The notes beneath the pieces were generated by a model. The model saw nothing but the letters and a program-made list of their open reading frames with translations, did no database searches and was not told the DNA's origin. From an uncultured Granulosicoccus sp. (GTDB lineage: Bacteria > Pseudomonadota > Gammaproteobacteria > Granulosicoccales > Granulosicoccaceae), in NCBI GenBank assembly GCA_947492525.1, contig CANLNQ010000009.1, forward strand, positions 166,314 through 230,313: a stretch of 64,000 bases of DNA, written 5' to 3'. Position numbers and translations under genes: made by a program. Every line of letters begins with the position of its first letter. Position 1 is the stretch's first letter. Below, piece by piece: positions 42,763 through 51,140 of the stretch.

Positions 42763-43933
42763 TTCAGGATTATCCGTCGGACAACGATTCAGACAATTAC
42801 GTGAGACGCGTTTCGGCGCTTTCGTCCCTGTCATGCTGGCGCTGATTGCCATATGGATCTACTTCGGCATCGCGGAACCGGCCTTTCTGAGTCCTCGTAA
42901 TTTCTATTTTCTGTTCATGCAGTCTGCCGTGGTAGGTACGCTGGCTGTCGGTATAACTCTGGTGCTGCTGCTGGGTGATATCGATCTGTCCGCAGCGGCG
43001 ACCGCTGGTGTCTGTGCGGCCGTTCTGGCGGTACTGATCGTCATGGGCATTCCGGGGCCGCTTGCCTGTCTCGCGGCCATGCTCACCGGCATCATTCTGG
43101 GTTTCGTGCAGGGTTGGCTCGTGGCCTATGTCGGTATTCCCTCATTTGTCGTGACGCTGGCCGGATTGCTGGGTTTTCAGGGGTTGATGCTGAAGATTCT
43201 GGGGGCGCAGGGTGCCGTGAACATGCGAGACCCTTTTGTGCGATCTCTGACCACCGTCAGTCTGCCTCCCATGCTTGGTTGGGCTGTGGCCATTGTGTGC
43301 ATCGTCGTTTTTGCGGTGGTAGTCCTGCGGCGGCAGTCACAACGCAGGCAGCGCGGTGTCGAGTTGGAATCGGCTCTGGCGCTGTGGGGGCAGATCGGAT
43401 TCTTTGCCCTCATTCTGCTGGCAGTGGTCATGACACTCAACAGCTACAAGGGTGTGCCGCTACTGGTGATCCTGCTGGTGGGGCTGACCGCCTTGCTGGG
43501 CTGGATCACGACGTCGACCCCCTTCGGTCGTTCGCTGTATGCCGTTGGTGGCAATGCCGAGAGTGCCCGGCGAGTCGGCATGAACGTCAATTACATACGA
43601 ATCGCTGCGTTCGCGATTGTCGGCCTCATGGCAGCCGTTGCCGGGATTCTCGGCGCTTCGCGTTACGCCTCGGTGTCCTTCAATGCTTTCGCCGGCGGTC
43701 CCTTGCTGCTGGAGGCGATAGGTGCTGCGGTCATTGGTGGCACGTCTCTGTTTGGCGGGCGTGGATCGGTCTGGAACGCGATTCTTGGCGCGTTGGTGAT
43801 CGGTTCGCTTGGCAACGGTCTGGATCTGTCGGGTGCCAGTGCAGCGGACAAGCTGATGTTCTCGGGCGCCATACTGCTGTTGGCGGTCGCCATCGATGCG
43901 CTGTCCAGAGCCGGCAGTACGCAGCAACGCTAG
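42749..43933 (+). CDS. Sugar ABC transporter permease, XylH-like
   Basis: 394 residues starting at ATGATG (42749) after GGAGGAGGGG. About ten membrane helices; typical segments are LAVGITLVLLLGDIDLSAAAT, the GIPSFVVTLAGLLGFQGL region and FNAFAGGPLLLEAIGAAVIGG. A hydrophilic stretch around residues 205-225 (RRQSQRRQRG) marks the XylH-type longer loop. It forms a homodimeric channel. Confidence 0.92.
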   Translation: MMRSDSGLSVGQRFRQLRETRFGAFVPVMLALIAIWIYFGIAEPAFLSPRNFYFLFMQSAVVGTLAVGITLVLLLGDIDLSAAATAGVCAAVLAVLIVMGIPGPLACLAAMLTGIILGFVQGWLVAYVGIPSFVVTLAGLLGFQGLMLKILGAQGAVNMRDPFVRSLTTVSLPPMLGWAVAIVCIVVFAVVVLRRQSQRRQRGVELESALALWGQIGFFALILLAVVMTLNSYKGVPLLVILLVGLTALLGWITTSTPFGRSLYAVGGNAESARRVGMNVNYIRIAAFAIVGLMAAVAGILGASRYASVSFNAFAGGPLLLEAIGAAVIGGTSLFGGRGSVWNAILGALVIGSLGNGLDLSGASAADKLMFSGAILLLAVAIDALSRAGSTQQR

Positions 43934-43953
43934 CAACAGGCGAGGAGACGATC

Positions 43954-44415
43954 ATGGGACACCAGTTGAGCAGTGAACTTGTCAACGTGCTCGAGCAAAC
44001 TCTCGAGCTGTTGATTCCAGGCAATGTGACGGCGGCAATCGAGTCCGGAAATTCGCCGGGCGTCATGGCATTCCTGCAGCAATCGCTGCAGGACGATGAT
44101 GTACTGTACGAGCGGATTCGGACGTTGCTGACCGAGGTATCCGAATCCACGACGACCGCTGCCAGCGCATCGCAAGCTGTCATCACTGCCGAGCGGTTGC
44201 ATCTGCTCGAGTCCGATCACCCGCAGGAGTTTGCCAGTCTGTTGCGGTTGACTTATATGGCGTATTACAGCCGCGCTGTTGCACGCAGACAATTGGGTCT
44301 GGGACCTTGGCCGGTACATCCGCAAGGTTACACGGTACCTGAGGAGTCCGCGGGGTTGCTGCAGACCCTGACCGCCCCGGTCAGGGCTCGTGGCCCATTC
44401 TATCGGCCTTGCTGA
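43954..44415 (+). CDS. Small partner protein of the GMC dehydrogenase (gluconate 2-dehydrogenase subunit 3-like)
   Basis: 153 residues from ATG 43954 after GAGGAGACG, 20 bases after the permease. Mostly helical in the first 110 residues, followed by a Gly/Pro/Tyr-rich end (YMAYYSRAVARRQLGLGPWP.., HPQGYTV, ARGPFYRPC). The Y-Y-x-R and L-G-x-G-P-x-P-V-H-P-Q-G features recall subunit 3 of FAD gluconate/sugar dehydrogenases. Unlike those it lacks a Tat signal, and so does the GMC protein encoded next. It probably helps fold, load FAD into, or transfer electrons from that enzyme in the cytoplasm; the assignment rests mainly on context. Confidence 0.72.
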   Translation: MGHQLSSELVNVLEQTLELLIPGNVTAAIESGNSPGVMAFLQQSLQDDDVLYERIRTLLTEVSESTTTAASASQAVITAERLHLLESDHPQEFASLLRLTYMAYYSRAVARRQLGLGPWPVHPQGYTVPEESAGLLQTLTAPVRARGPFYRPC

Positions 44416-44443
44416 ACTATCAAGCCGCACGAGGTATACGATC

Positions 44444-46063
44444 ATGTCCACAGAGCCGGTCGACGTTCTGATCATTGGCGCCGGCGCGTCGGGCGCCGCC
44501 ATTGCCTGGTCGCTGCTCGAGACACGCATGCAGATAGTCTGTCTTGAGCAGGGCGGACACGCTCATGACAAGGACTTCCCCAGTCGTCGTGAGGATTACG
44601 AACTGGCCCGCTATGCAGAGTTCTCCTGTGACCCCAATGTGCGGGGCTTGCCGGAGGATTACCCGATCAATGTGGATGACAGTTGCATAGCGCCGGTCAA
44701 CTTCAACGGGGTCGGCGGTTCAACGATCAATTTTCTCGGTCACTGGCCGCGCATGAAACCATCAGATTTCAAGGCTTTCACGCTCGACGGAGTGGCTTCC
44801 GACTGGCCCATCGACTATGCAACGCTGGACCCCTTCTATGCGATGAATGATCGCAATACGGGGGTGTCGGGTCTTGCTGGCAATCCTGCCTATCCGCCCT
44901 ACGCCCCCCCGCATCCGCCTATCCCGATCGGCAAACTCGGTCAGACTCTGGCACAGGGGTTCAATGAGTTGGGCTGGCACTGGTGGCCATCGGACGTGGC
45001 CATTCTGAGTGAGGATGTCGACGGACGACAGAAATGCGTGAACGCCGGAACCTGCGACCTTGGTTGCGCTGCCGGGGCCAAGGGTGGCAGTAACTTCACC
45101 TACTGGCCAGTTCTGGAGCAGGCCGGAGTGGAACTCAGAACCCGGAGTCGGGTCCGTGAGATTCTGGTGAATGAGCATAGTGGGCTGGCGTCCGGCGTGC
45201 TGTATCACGATGCCGACGGTCAGCTGCAGCGACAGGATGCCGAATTGGTGATAGTGGCCTGCAATGGCATCGGCACACCGCGGCTGTTGCTCAATTCCAC
45301 CTCGCGATTGTTCCCGGATGGCTTGGCCAATCGTTCCGGCATGGTGGGCAGGAATCTGATGTTCCACCCGCTGAAGGGGGTCTCCGGTGTGTTCGATGAG
45401 CCGATGGAGGGGCACAAGGGTCCCATGGCCTGTTCGATTCTCAGCCAGCAATTCTACGAGACTGATCCGTCGCGTGATTTCGTGCGTGGTTACGGCTTGC
45501 ATTCCGGACGCTCGACCACTCCGATGACCTTCGCCCTTGGAGGTTATGGCATCGATCGGCCCATACCCTGGGGGCAAGCGCATCGCCAGGTCATGGATGA
45601 TATCTATCCCTATCTCGCCAGCCTGACCATCGTGACTGAGGACCTGCCCGAGGAACACAACTGCGTGACTCTGGATTCAGAATTGACCGACAGCGATGGT
45701 ATTCCGGCTCCGAAGATTCATTACCGGCTCAGCGACAATACCCGCCGTATGCTCGCGCATGGCGAGGCAAGGGCCACGGAGGTTCTCCTGGCGGCAGGAG
45801 CCAGAGAGGTGTTGGCGAAGCCCGATGGTGAGGTCTGGTGGCGAGCTGGTTGGCACCAGTTGGGTACTTGTCGCATGGGAGACGATCCCGAGTCATCGGT
45901 CGTCAACGGCTGGGGGCGCAGTCATGATGTCAGGAATCTGTTCATCGTCGATGGTTCCATATTCGTCACGGCCGGTGCCGTCAATCCGACCTCGACCATT
46001 CAGGCCCTGGCGTTGTATATCGGCGACAGCATCAAGCGCAAGTTGGCAACTCTGTTCGACTGA
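44444..46063 (+). CDS. GMC-family FAD-dependent oxidoreductase
   Basis: 539 residues from ATG 44444. The FAD-binding Rossmann motif is at the N-terminus (VDVLIIGAGASGAAIAW) with no signal peptide. The conserved GMC C-terminal motif is GTCRMGDDPESSVVN, FIVDGSIFVTAGAVNPTSTIQ, with the catalytic His-Asn pair region. The closest functional group is sugar-alcohol and gluconate/glucoside dehydrogenases. It should oxidise the imported sugar (C1, C2 or C3) while passing electrons to FAD. It is translated with its small partner gene, 28 bases upstream. Confidence 0.91.
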   Translation: MSTEPVDVLIIGAGASGAAIAWSLLETRMQIVCLEQGGHAHDKDFPSRREDYELARYAEFSCDPNVRGLPEDYPINVDDSCIAPVNFNGVGGSTINFLGHWPRMKPSDFKAFTLDGVASDWPIDYATLDPFYAMNDRNTGVSGLAGNPAYPPYAPPHPPIPIGKLGQTLAQGFNELGWHWWPSDVAILSEDVDGRQKCVNAGTCDLGCAAGAKGGSNFTYWPVLEQAGVELRTRSRVREILVNEHSGLASGVLYHDADGQLQRQDAELVIVACNGIGTPRLLLNSTSRLFPDGLANRSGMVGRNLMFHPLKGVSGVFDEPMEGHKGPMACSILSQQFYETDPSRDFVRGYGLHSGRSTTPMTFALGGYGIDRPIPWGQAHRQVMDDIYPYLASLTIVTEDLPEEHNCVTLDSELTDSDGIPAPKIHYRLSDNTRRMLAHGEARATEVLLAAGAREVLAKPDGEVWWRAGWHQLGTCRMGDDPESSVVNGWGRSHDVRNLFIVDGSIFVTAGAVNPTSTIQALALYIGDSIKRKLATLFD

Positions 46064-46232
46064 GAAGCCGGCGCGCATCATTTGAAATCGCTGCCTGTGA
46101 GCGGCATCGAATACGGCACCGATCTGCCACACGGTGGATACGGATAATCAGGTATGGGTCACGACCGTTGTTATCGTGCCATGGGGGGGATCCTGCCAGG
46201 CGCATCGGGTGTGACCGGAACAGGAGCGTTGC

Positions 46233-47402
46233 ATGAAGATTACCGCCATCAAGAGCCATGTATTGCAGTACGATATGCCCGAGGAGCTGGGTTATTCGCA
46301 GCAGTATTACGCGAAGCGTTCGGCTCATCTGGTTGAGGTGCAGACCAGCGAGGGCATTACCGGTTGGGGTGAGTGTTTCGGTCCCGGCAATGTGGCCCTG
46401 GCCAACAAATGCATTGTCGAGAAAGTGATACAACCCCTGGTGCTGGGTCATGACCCTCTGGACCGGGATGTGATCTGGCACAAGGTGTACAACCTGCTGC
46501 GCGACCATGGGCAGAAGGGCATGCCGATGCAGGCCTTGTCCGGTGTCGATATTGCCTTGTGGGATATCGCCGGCAAGCTGGTCGGTCTGCCGATACACAA
46601 GCTGATTGGCGGCACTCATCGAAGCAGCGTTCAGGCATACGGTTACGGCATGATGCTCAAGCGAGAGAGCGTCGATGAGCATGTCGCGCGTTTCACCGAT
46701 GAAGCGGCGCGCATTCGTGAGCTGGGCTTCGTCGCCACCAAGATGAAAACCGGGCTGGGTGCACGTGATGATGTGCGCCTGTGCGAGGCGGTTCGACAAG
46801 GGGTCGGGGAAGACTTCCGCTTCATGGTGGATGCCAATCATTGCTACACGACATCGGATGCCTTTTACGTCGGACGTGCTCTGGAAGAACTGGATGCCTA
46901 CTGGTTCGAGGAACCGGTGGCCCCCGAGGACCATGATGGCTATCGAGAACTGCGAGCGGGTCTGAAAATCAATATTTCCGGTGGAGAGGCCGAATTCGGT
47001 CGCTGGGGCTGGCGAGCCATTCTGGAGAACCGCGGCCTGGATATCGCGCAGCCGGAAGTCTGTGCGCTCGGAGGTATCAGTGAATACCTGAAGATCATGG
47101 CCCTGTGCCATGCGCACTTCACACCTGTCATCAATCATGTCTGGGGATCAGCTATCGCGGTGGCGACCAATCTGCAATTGCTGGCAGCCATGCCCCCGAT
47201 GCCCGGTGGTTTGCATCCCTGGGAACCCATGCTGGAATTCGATACCACGGACAACCGTTTTCGTGATGAGCTGTTGGTCGAGTCACTCGACATACAGGAA
47301 CAGGTCAGGCGTCAGGATGGTCATGTCAGCATTCCCGATGGTCCCGGTCTGGGCGTGGAGCCGGATGCCGACTTCATTCGACACTACGAGATCGATCTCT
47401 GA
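46233..47402 (+). CDS. Enolase-superfamily enzyme, mandelate racemase subgroup (sugar-acid dehydratase candidate)
   Basis: 389 residues after AACAGGAGCGTTGC. Metal and catalytic positions: KMK (Lys170, Lys172), Asp200 (MVDANH), Glu226 (FEEP), Glu252 (GGEAEFG) and His302 (NHVWGSA). The acid partner of that His normally lies in a QPD motif, which here is QPE (Glu275), an unusual conservative change. In this subgroup many members dehydrate aldonic acids to 2-keto-3-deoxy acids. Placed between the GMC dehydrogenase and the SDR, it fits an oxidise-then-dehydrate sugar route; specificity cannot be read. Confidence 0.9.
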   Translation: MKITAIKSHVLQYDMPEELGYSQQYYAKRSAHLVEVQTSEGITGWGECFGPGNVALANKCIVEKVIQPLVLGHDPLDRDVIWHKVYNLLRDHGQKGMPMQALSGVDIALWDIAGKLVGLPIHKLIGGTHRSSVQAYGYGMMLKRESVDEHVARFTDEAARIRELGFVATKMKTGLGARDDVRLCEAVRQGVGEDFRFMVDANHCYTTSDAFYVGRALEELDAYWFEEPVAPEDHDGYRELRAGLKINISGGEAEFGRWGWRAILENRGLDIAQPEVCALGGISEYLKIMALCHAHFTPVINHVWGSAIAVATNLQLLAAMPPMPGGLHPWEPMLEFDTTDNRFRDELLVESLDIQEQVRRQDGHVSIPDGPGLGVEPDADFIRHYEIDL

Positions 47403-47516
47403 TCTTGCAGCTGACTTGCGCAACCGTTATGTTGAGCCACTGAATCTGCCGGTTGCCTGTCTTCAGCTTCTCGTTGCAGACCTTATCCACCAACACGCAA
47501 GGGGAGCGCTGCAATC

Positions 47517-48314
47517 ATGAGTGAGCAGTTCAGCAAGATGGGAAATGATCTGTCTTCGGATTTCGACGGCAAGGTCATTGTCGTCACCGGTGCGGCCATG
47601 GGGATCGGGCTGGCCTGTGCCGAAGGCTTCGTCGAGCGTGGCGGTTCGGTGATCGTTGCGGATCTGGATGCAGAAGCCGGCGCTGCGACGGCTCAGGAGC
47701 TGGGCGAGCGTGCCTTGTTCATTCATACCGACATTGCGGATATGCAGTCGGTCACGAATATGGCCGAGCAATGCGTGGCACGGTTCGGCGGTATCGATGT
47801 GCTGGTCAACAATGCCGGTCAGGCCATCAAGGGCGTGGTGGACGAGATGAGCGAGGAGCAGTTCGAGCGCACCATCAATATCAATCTGATGGGCTTCTGG
47901 CGCACGATGCGGGTGTGCATTCCGGAAATGAAGAAGCGCGGCGGTGGTGCCATCGTCAACATGTCATCGGTGCAGGGTGCACTCGGCTTCGACGGCTACG
48001 CGGCCTATGCGCCGGCCAAGGGCGGGATAAACGCCTTGACGTGGCAATCAGCCGTGGAAATGGCGCCCCACGGCATTCGCATCAATGCCGTGGCACCGGG
48101 CACCATCATGACGCCGTTGAACGAGAAGTTGTTCGCCTCGATGGACGACCCCAGCGAATTGATCGAGAGCTGGAACAAGGCACATCCGCTGGGCCGATTC
48201 GGCTACCCACCCGAAGTGGCCGAAGCGGTTCTGTTTCTGGCCAGCGAGCGCGCCAGTTTCATAACCGGCGATGTGCTGCGGGTGGACGGCGGCTTGTCGG
48301 TACGCGGGGCCTGA
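47517..48314 (+). CDS. Short-chain dehydrogenase/reductase
   Basis: 265 residues. NAD(P) motif TGAAMGIGLA (residues ~22-31), NNAG, catalytic Ser in VNMSSVQG, and YxxxK in AAYAPAKGG; the C-terminus ends VDGGLSVRGA. The Asp in the loop after beta-2 (VADLDAEAG) suggests NAD rather than NADP. Preceded by AAGGGGAGCGCTGC. It closes the sugar catabolic operon and may oxidise or reduce a sugar intermediate. Its 3' end faces rnk with a 34-base gap. Confidence 0.92.
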   Translation: MSEQFSKMGNDLSSDFDGKVIVVTGAAMGIGLACAEGFVERGGSVIVADLDAEAGAATAQELGERALFIHTDIADMQSVTNMAEQCVARFGGIDVLVNNAGQAIKGVVDEMSEEQFERTININLMGFWRTMRVCIPEMKKRGGGAIVNMSSVQGALGFDGYAAYAPAKGGINALTWQSAVEMAPHGIRINAVAPGTIMTPLNEKLFASMDDPSELIESWNKAHPLGRFGYPPEVAEAVLFLASERASFITGDVLRVDGGLSVRGA

Positions 48315-48348
48315 AGTCAATTGGTCGTTCCCGAGGCGACCCGCCGGA

Positions 48349-48759
48349 TCAGCGGTGATATTCGCCAGCTCGTTCCGGTTGCCAGGTGATTTCCTTGATT
48401 TTCACGGTCATCTTGCCGCCGCCGGGTTTCGGCCATTCGATCTGCTCGCCAACGGACAGACCCAGCAGGGCGCTACCGACCGGCGCCAGAATCGATACCT
48501 TGTCGGCACTACCGTCGGAGTCTCTGGGGTAGACCAGTGTCAGATTGAATTCCTCGCCGGATTCCATGGCAAATCGCACCGTGCTGTTCATTGACACCAC
48601 ATCGGGCGGCACATCCCGGGGTTCCACGACCTCAGCGCGGTCAAGCTCTTCCTGCAGGCCTGCGTGCTGCTGGCGTTCCTCACGGGACAGGGAGCCGAGC
48701 AGGCTCTCGAGACGGTCCACGTCCAGTGATGAGAGGACGATGCCGGTTTTTACAGTCAT
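48349..48759 (-). CDS. rnk: Nucleoside diphosphate kinase regulator Rnk (GreA/GreB-like)
   Basis: 136 residues from the ATG at 48759 after CTGGAGAAAGC. The N-terminal short coiled coil (SLDVDRLESLLGSLSREERQ) is shorter than in GreA, and the C-terminal FKBP-like domain has the family's SILAPVGSALLGLSVGEQIEW. Rnk binds RNA polymerase near the secondary channel without the acidic tip that gives Gre its cleavage activity. It stands alone in its unit, divergent from the dehydratase gene 431 bases away. Confidence 0.93.
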   Translation of the reverse strand: MTVKTGIVLSSLDVDRLESLLGSLSREERQQHAGLQEELDRAEVVEPRDVPPDVVSMNSTVRFAMESGEEFNLTLVYPRDSDGSADKVSILAPVGSALLGLSVGEQIEWPKPGGGKMTVKIKEITWQPERAGEYHR

Positions 48760-49190
48760 TGCTTTCTCCAGACTCTTGTTATTCTCAGCCGTGAATCTCA
48801 CGTGAGGGCATACCTGCCGCGTGTCAAGCATGACAGTCGGCGGACGGTGGAAAAGGGGGGTTGTCAGCGTCGGTTTTTCGGCAGCCCGCGCCAGGTACGG
48901 CAGCGGTTCTGCAAACGGCGCAGGCGCGTAGGTGAGGTGTTCAGCCTGCCCGTTTTGTGAAGTATAACGCTCTGTACGGGTTCCTGCCGTTGATCATCTT
49001 GTCTGGTTGCGACAGTTCAGCCCTTTGCCGTGGAGCAATCTGACTCGGAATTGGCGCTGTATCAGCTGTCCTCGAAACACTCTCACCAAATAATTGTCAG
49101 TCCGGGTTGACCTAGAGCATCTAATTCGTCATCGTTTGCCGGCTGATTCAGGCAAAATTGAATAAATTCTAGGGAATAAGGGAAAGATCG
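48760..49190. other. 431-bp divergent intergenic region
   Basis: Lies between rnk (leftward) and the IlvD/Edd dehydratase (rightward). I see no gene, repeat or RNA structure that I would call. The last ~70 bases before the dehydratase are AT-rich (CAAAATTGAATAAATTCT at 49152 region) and should hold its promoter and leader. Confidence 0.6.
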
Positions 49191-51062
49191 ATGTCTAACA
49201 AGTCGAAAGCAGTGGTATTCGACAACAACCCCGGCCGCAACGCGCAGACCTATGGGGTCGCTCGTCTGCTGAATACCGATCCGGAGCTGATTCACGAACC
49301 GTCGGTTGGCGTGATGGGTACCAAGGGCGACAGCCAGTGTTATGTGGGAGTGCAGCGCAAGGTCGAAGCCATTCACGAGCGACTGCGCCAGGCGCTGGGC
49401 CGTGAAGAGGGCAAGATGCACATGCGCCTGGTGCAGCCTGAGTACACGGTGGCCACATCCGACGGCATGCGCAACGGCACCCGCGAGATGCGTTATTCCC
49501 TGATCGGACGCGAAGTCACTCATGACACCGTGTGCGAACACTTGTCGGCCAGCGGACTGGAAGGCACCATTGCCGTGGTGGCCTGCGACAAGCCTCCGGT
49601 TGGAACCCTGGCAGCACTGCTCGAGCACAATCGCCCGGCCATCATCATGTCCGATGGACCGATCCGCCCGGGTCGGGACTCAGTCACCGAACAGCCTATC
49701 GATATCGTGTCGGCTTTCCAGGTTGCCGGTGATTCCGATGCCGAATTCAAGAAGCGCATTGCCAAGGAAGCCTGCCCGGGTTACGGCAGCTGTGGTGGCA
49801 TGTTCACCTACAACACCATGCAGACCTTCATCGGTGTGGTCGGCATGCAGCCTCTGCACATGGTGGCGCCACCGTCTGACGACCCGCGCCGCCTGAACGA
49901 TTTCCCCGAAGAGTTGGTTGGCTATCTGAAAGGCATGATCGAGCGCGGTGACACGCCTCGCGATATTGTCACGCGTGATGCCATTCGCAATGCCGTCATC
50001 GTCTCCATGGCGGTCGGTGGTTCCACCAACGTTCTGCTGCACGCTCCCGAGATTGCCCGTGCTGCCGGCTTCAAGAGCTTCGCCGAGGACATCATGTCAC
50101 CGGAGGAATTCAACCACCTGTCGAAGAACGTGGTGCCGGTGCTCACCGATGCCCGACCGTACGGCAAGTATTCCATGGTCGATATCGACGAGAAGGGCGG
50201 TGTGCAGGTCATCGTCAAGGCCTTGATGGATGCCGGTCTGCTCAACGGCGACACACTGACTTGCACCGGTGAAACTCTGGCCGAGCAGGTCGCTCGACTC
50301 AACACACCCGAGCCCGATGGCGTCGTGGTCTATCCCGTTGAAAAGCCTTACAAGCCGACTGGCGGCTTGCGTGTTCTCGGTGGCAACCTGTCACCCGAAT
50401 TCAGTGCTGTGCTGAAACTGGCCGGTGTGGAAGGCGGATTGGAAGACAATCGCTTTACTGGACGTGCACGTATCTTCAATGGCGAGCAGGATCTGCTGAA
50501 CGCTCTGGAATCAGCCCCTGACAGTTTCCAGAATCACGATATGGTCATCGTGCGTTACGAAGGCCCCAGCGGTGCGCCGGGCATGCCCGAGATGCTTGAC
50601 TCAACGTCACGCATCACCACACTGTGCCGCGAACGCGACATCGTGGTCGGCCTGATGACCGATGCGCGCTTCTCTGGCGGTTCTGTCGGTCTGGTTATCG
50701 GACATGTGGGTCCGGAAGCGGCTCTGGGCGGCCCGATTGCCTTTGTCGAAGATGGCGATGAAATCATCGTTGATCTGGACACCAATGAGCTCAACTGCCC
50801 CGCGCTGGATGACCCCGCCATTCTGGCGGCACGCAAGGCAGCCTGGGAGAAAGTGGTGGCCGACAACGGCGGCATGCACCCCTTGTGTGGCGAGGTGGAT
50901 ACCCGCTTGTTGAACCGCATGCGACTGTCTGCCGTGTCCGCAGTCTATGGTGCCGGCATGCACCCGGATCGTGTGCTGTGGGTGCCACAGCCACGTGACG
51001 CTGAACGAACCGGTTTCGTACCGCACAACAAGTACCGCGAAGGGTCGAAGCGGGAGTTCTGA
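49191..51062 (+). CDS. IlvD/Edd-family dehydratase
   Basis: 623 residues, iron-sulfur dehydratase giving a 2-keto acid from a vicinal-diol acid. The three cluster Cys by alignment of motifs are Cys50 (GDSQC), Cys132 (ACDKPP) and Cys201 (GYGSCGGMFT). The C-terminal region has TDARFSGGSVGLVIGHVGPEA, as in the family. The second motif reads CPGYGSC where IlvD has CPTCGSC, so the protein may not be standard dihydroxyacid dehydratase; it could act on a sugar acid, and the sugar operon ends 0.9 kb upstream. ATG follows GGGAATAAGGG. It ends at a strong bidirectional hairpin. Confidence 0.9.
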   Translation: MSNKSKAVVFDNNPGRNAQTYGVARLLNTDPELIHEPSVGVMGTKGDSQCYVGVQRKVEAIHERLRQALGREEGKMHMRLVQPEYTVATSDGMRNGTREMRYSLIGREVTHDTVCEHLSASGLEGTIAVVACDKPPVGTLAALLEHNRPAIIMSDGPIRPGRDSVTEQPIDIVSAFQVAGDSDAEFKKRIAKEACPGYGSCGGMFTYNTMQTFIGVVGMQPLHMVAPPSDDPRRLNDFPEELVGYLKGMIERGDTPRDIVTRDAIRNAVIVSMAVGGSTNVLLHAPEIARAAGFKSFAEDIMSPEEFNHLSKNVVPVLTDARPYGKYSMVDIDEKGGVQVIVKALMDAGLLNGDTLTCTGETLAEQVARLNTPEPDGVVVYPVEKPYKPTGGLRVLGGNLSPEFSAVLKLAGVEGGLEDNRFTGRARIFNGEQDLLNALESAPDSFQNHDMVIVRYEGPSGAPGMPEMLDSTSRITTLCRERDIVVGLMTDARFSGGSVGLVIGHVGPEAALGGPIAFVEDGDEIIVDLDTNELNCPALDDPAILAARKAAWEKVVADNGGMHPLCGEVDTRLLNRMRLSAVSAVYGAGMHPDRVLWVPQPRDAERTGFVPHNKYREGSKREF

Positions 51063-51093
51063 TTCGGTTCTGCCAGTTGTGTGGTGAAAGCCA

Positions 51094-51127
51094 TTCCCGC
51101 CCGTGACGCGCTGGTCACGGGCGGGAA
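51094..51127. terminator. Bidirectional terminator hairpin
   Basis: Fourteen-base perfect arms TTCCCGCCCGTGAC with loop GCGCTG, in the 78-bp gap between the dehydratase (ends 51062) and the M32 carboxypeptidase (ends 51141), which converge. No long T-run, but the stem is stable. Confidence 0.72.
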
Positions 51128-51140
51128 ATTCTGGTTCGGG

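Noticed and set aside
43114..43953. 5' half of a long frame that ends with the small GMC partner
   Set aside because: It overlaps the permease gene in another frame; the real gene starts at ATG 43954 with a GAGGAGACG site.
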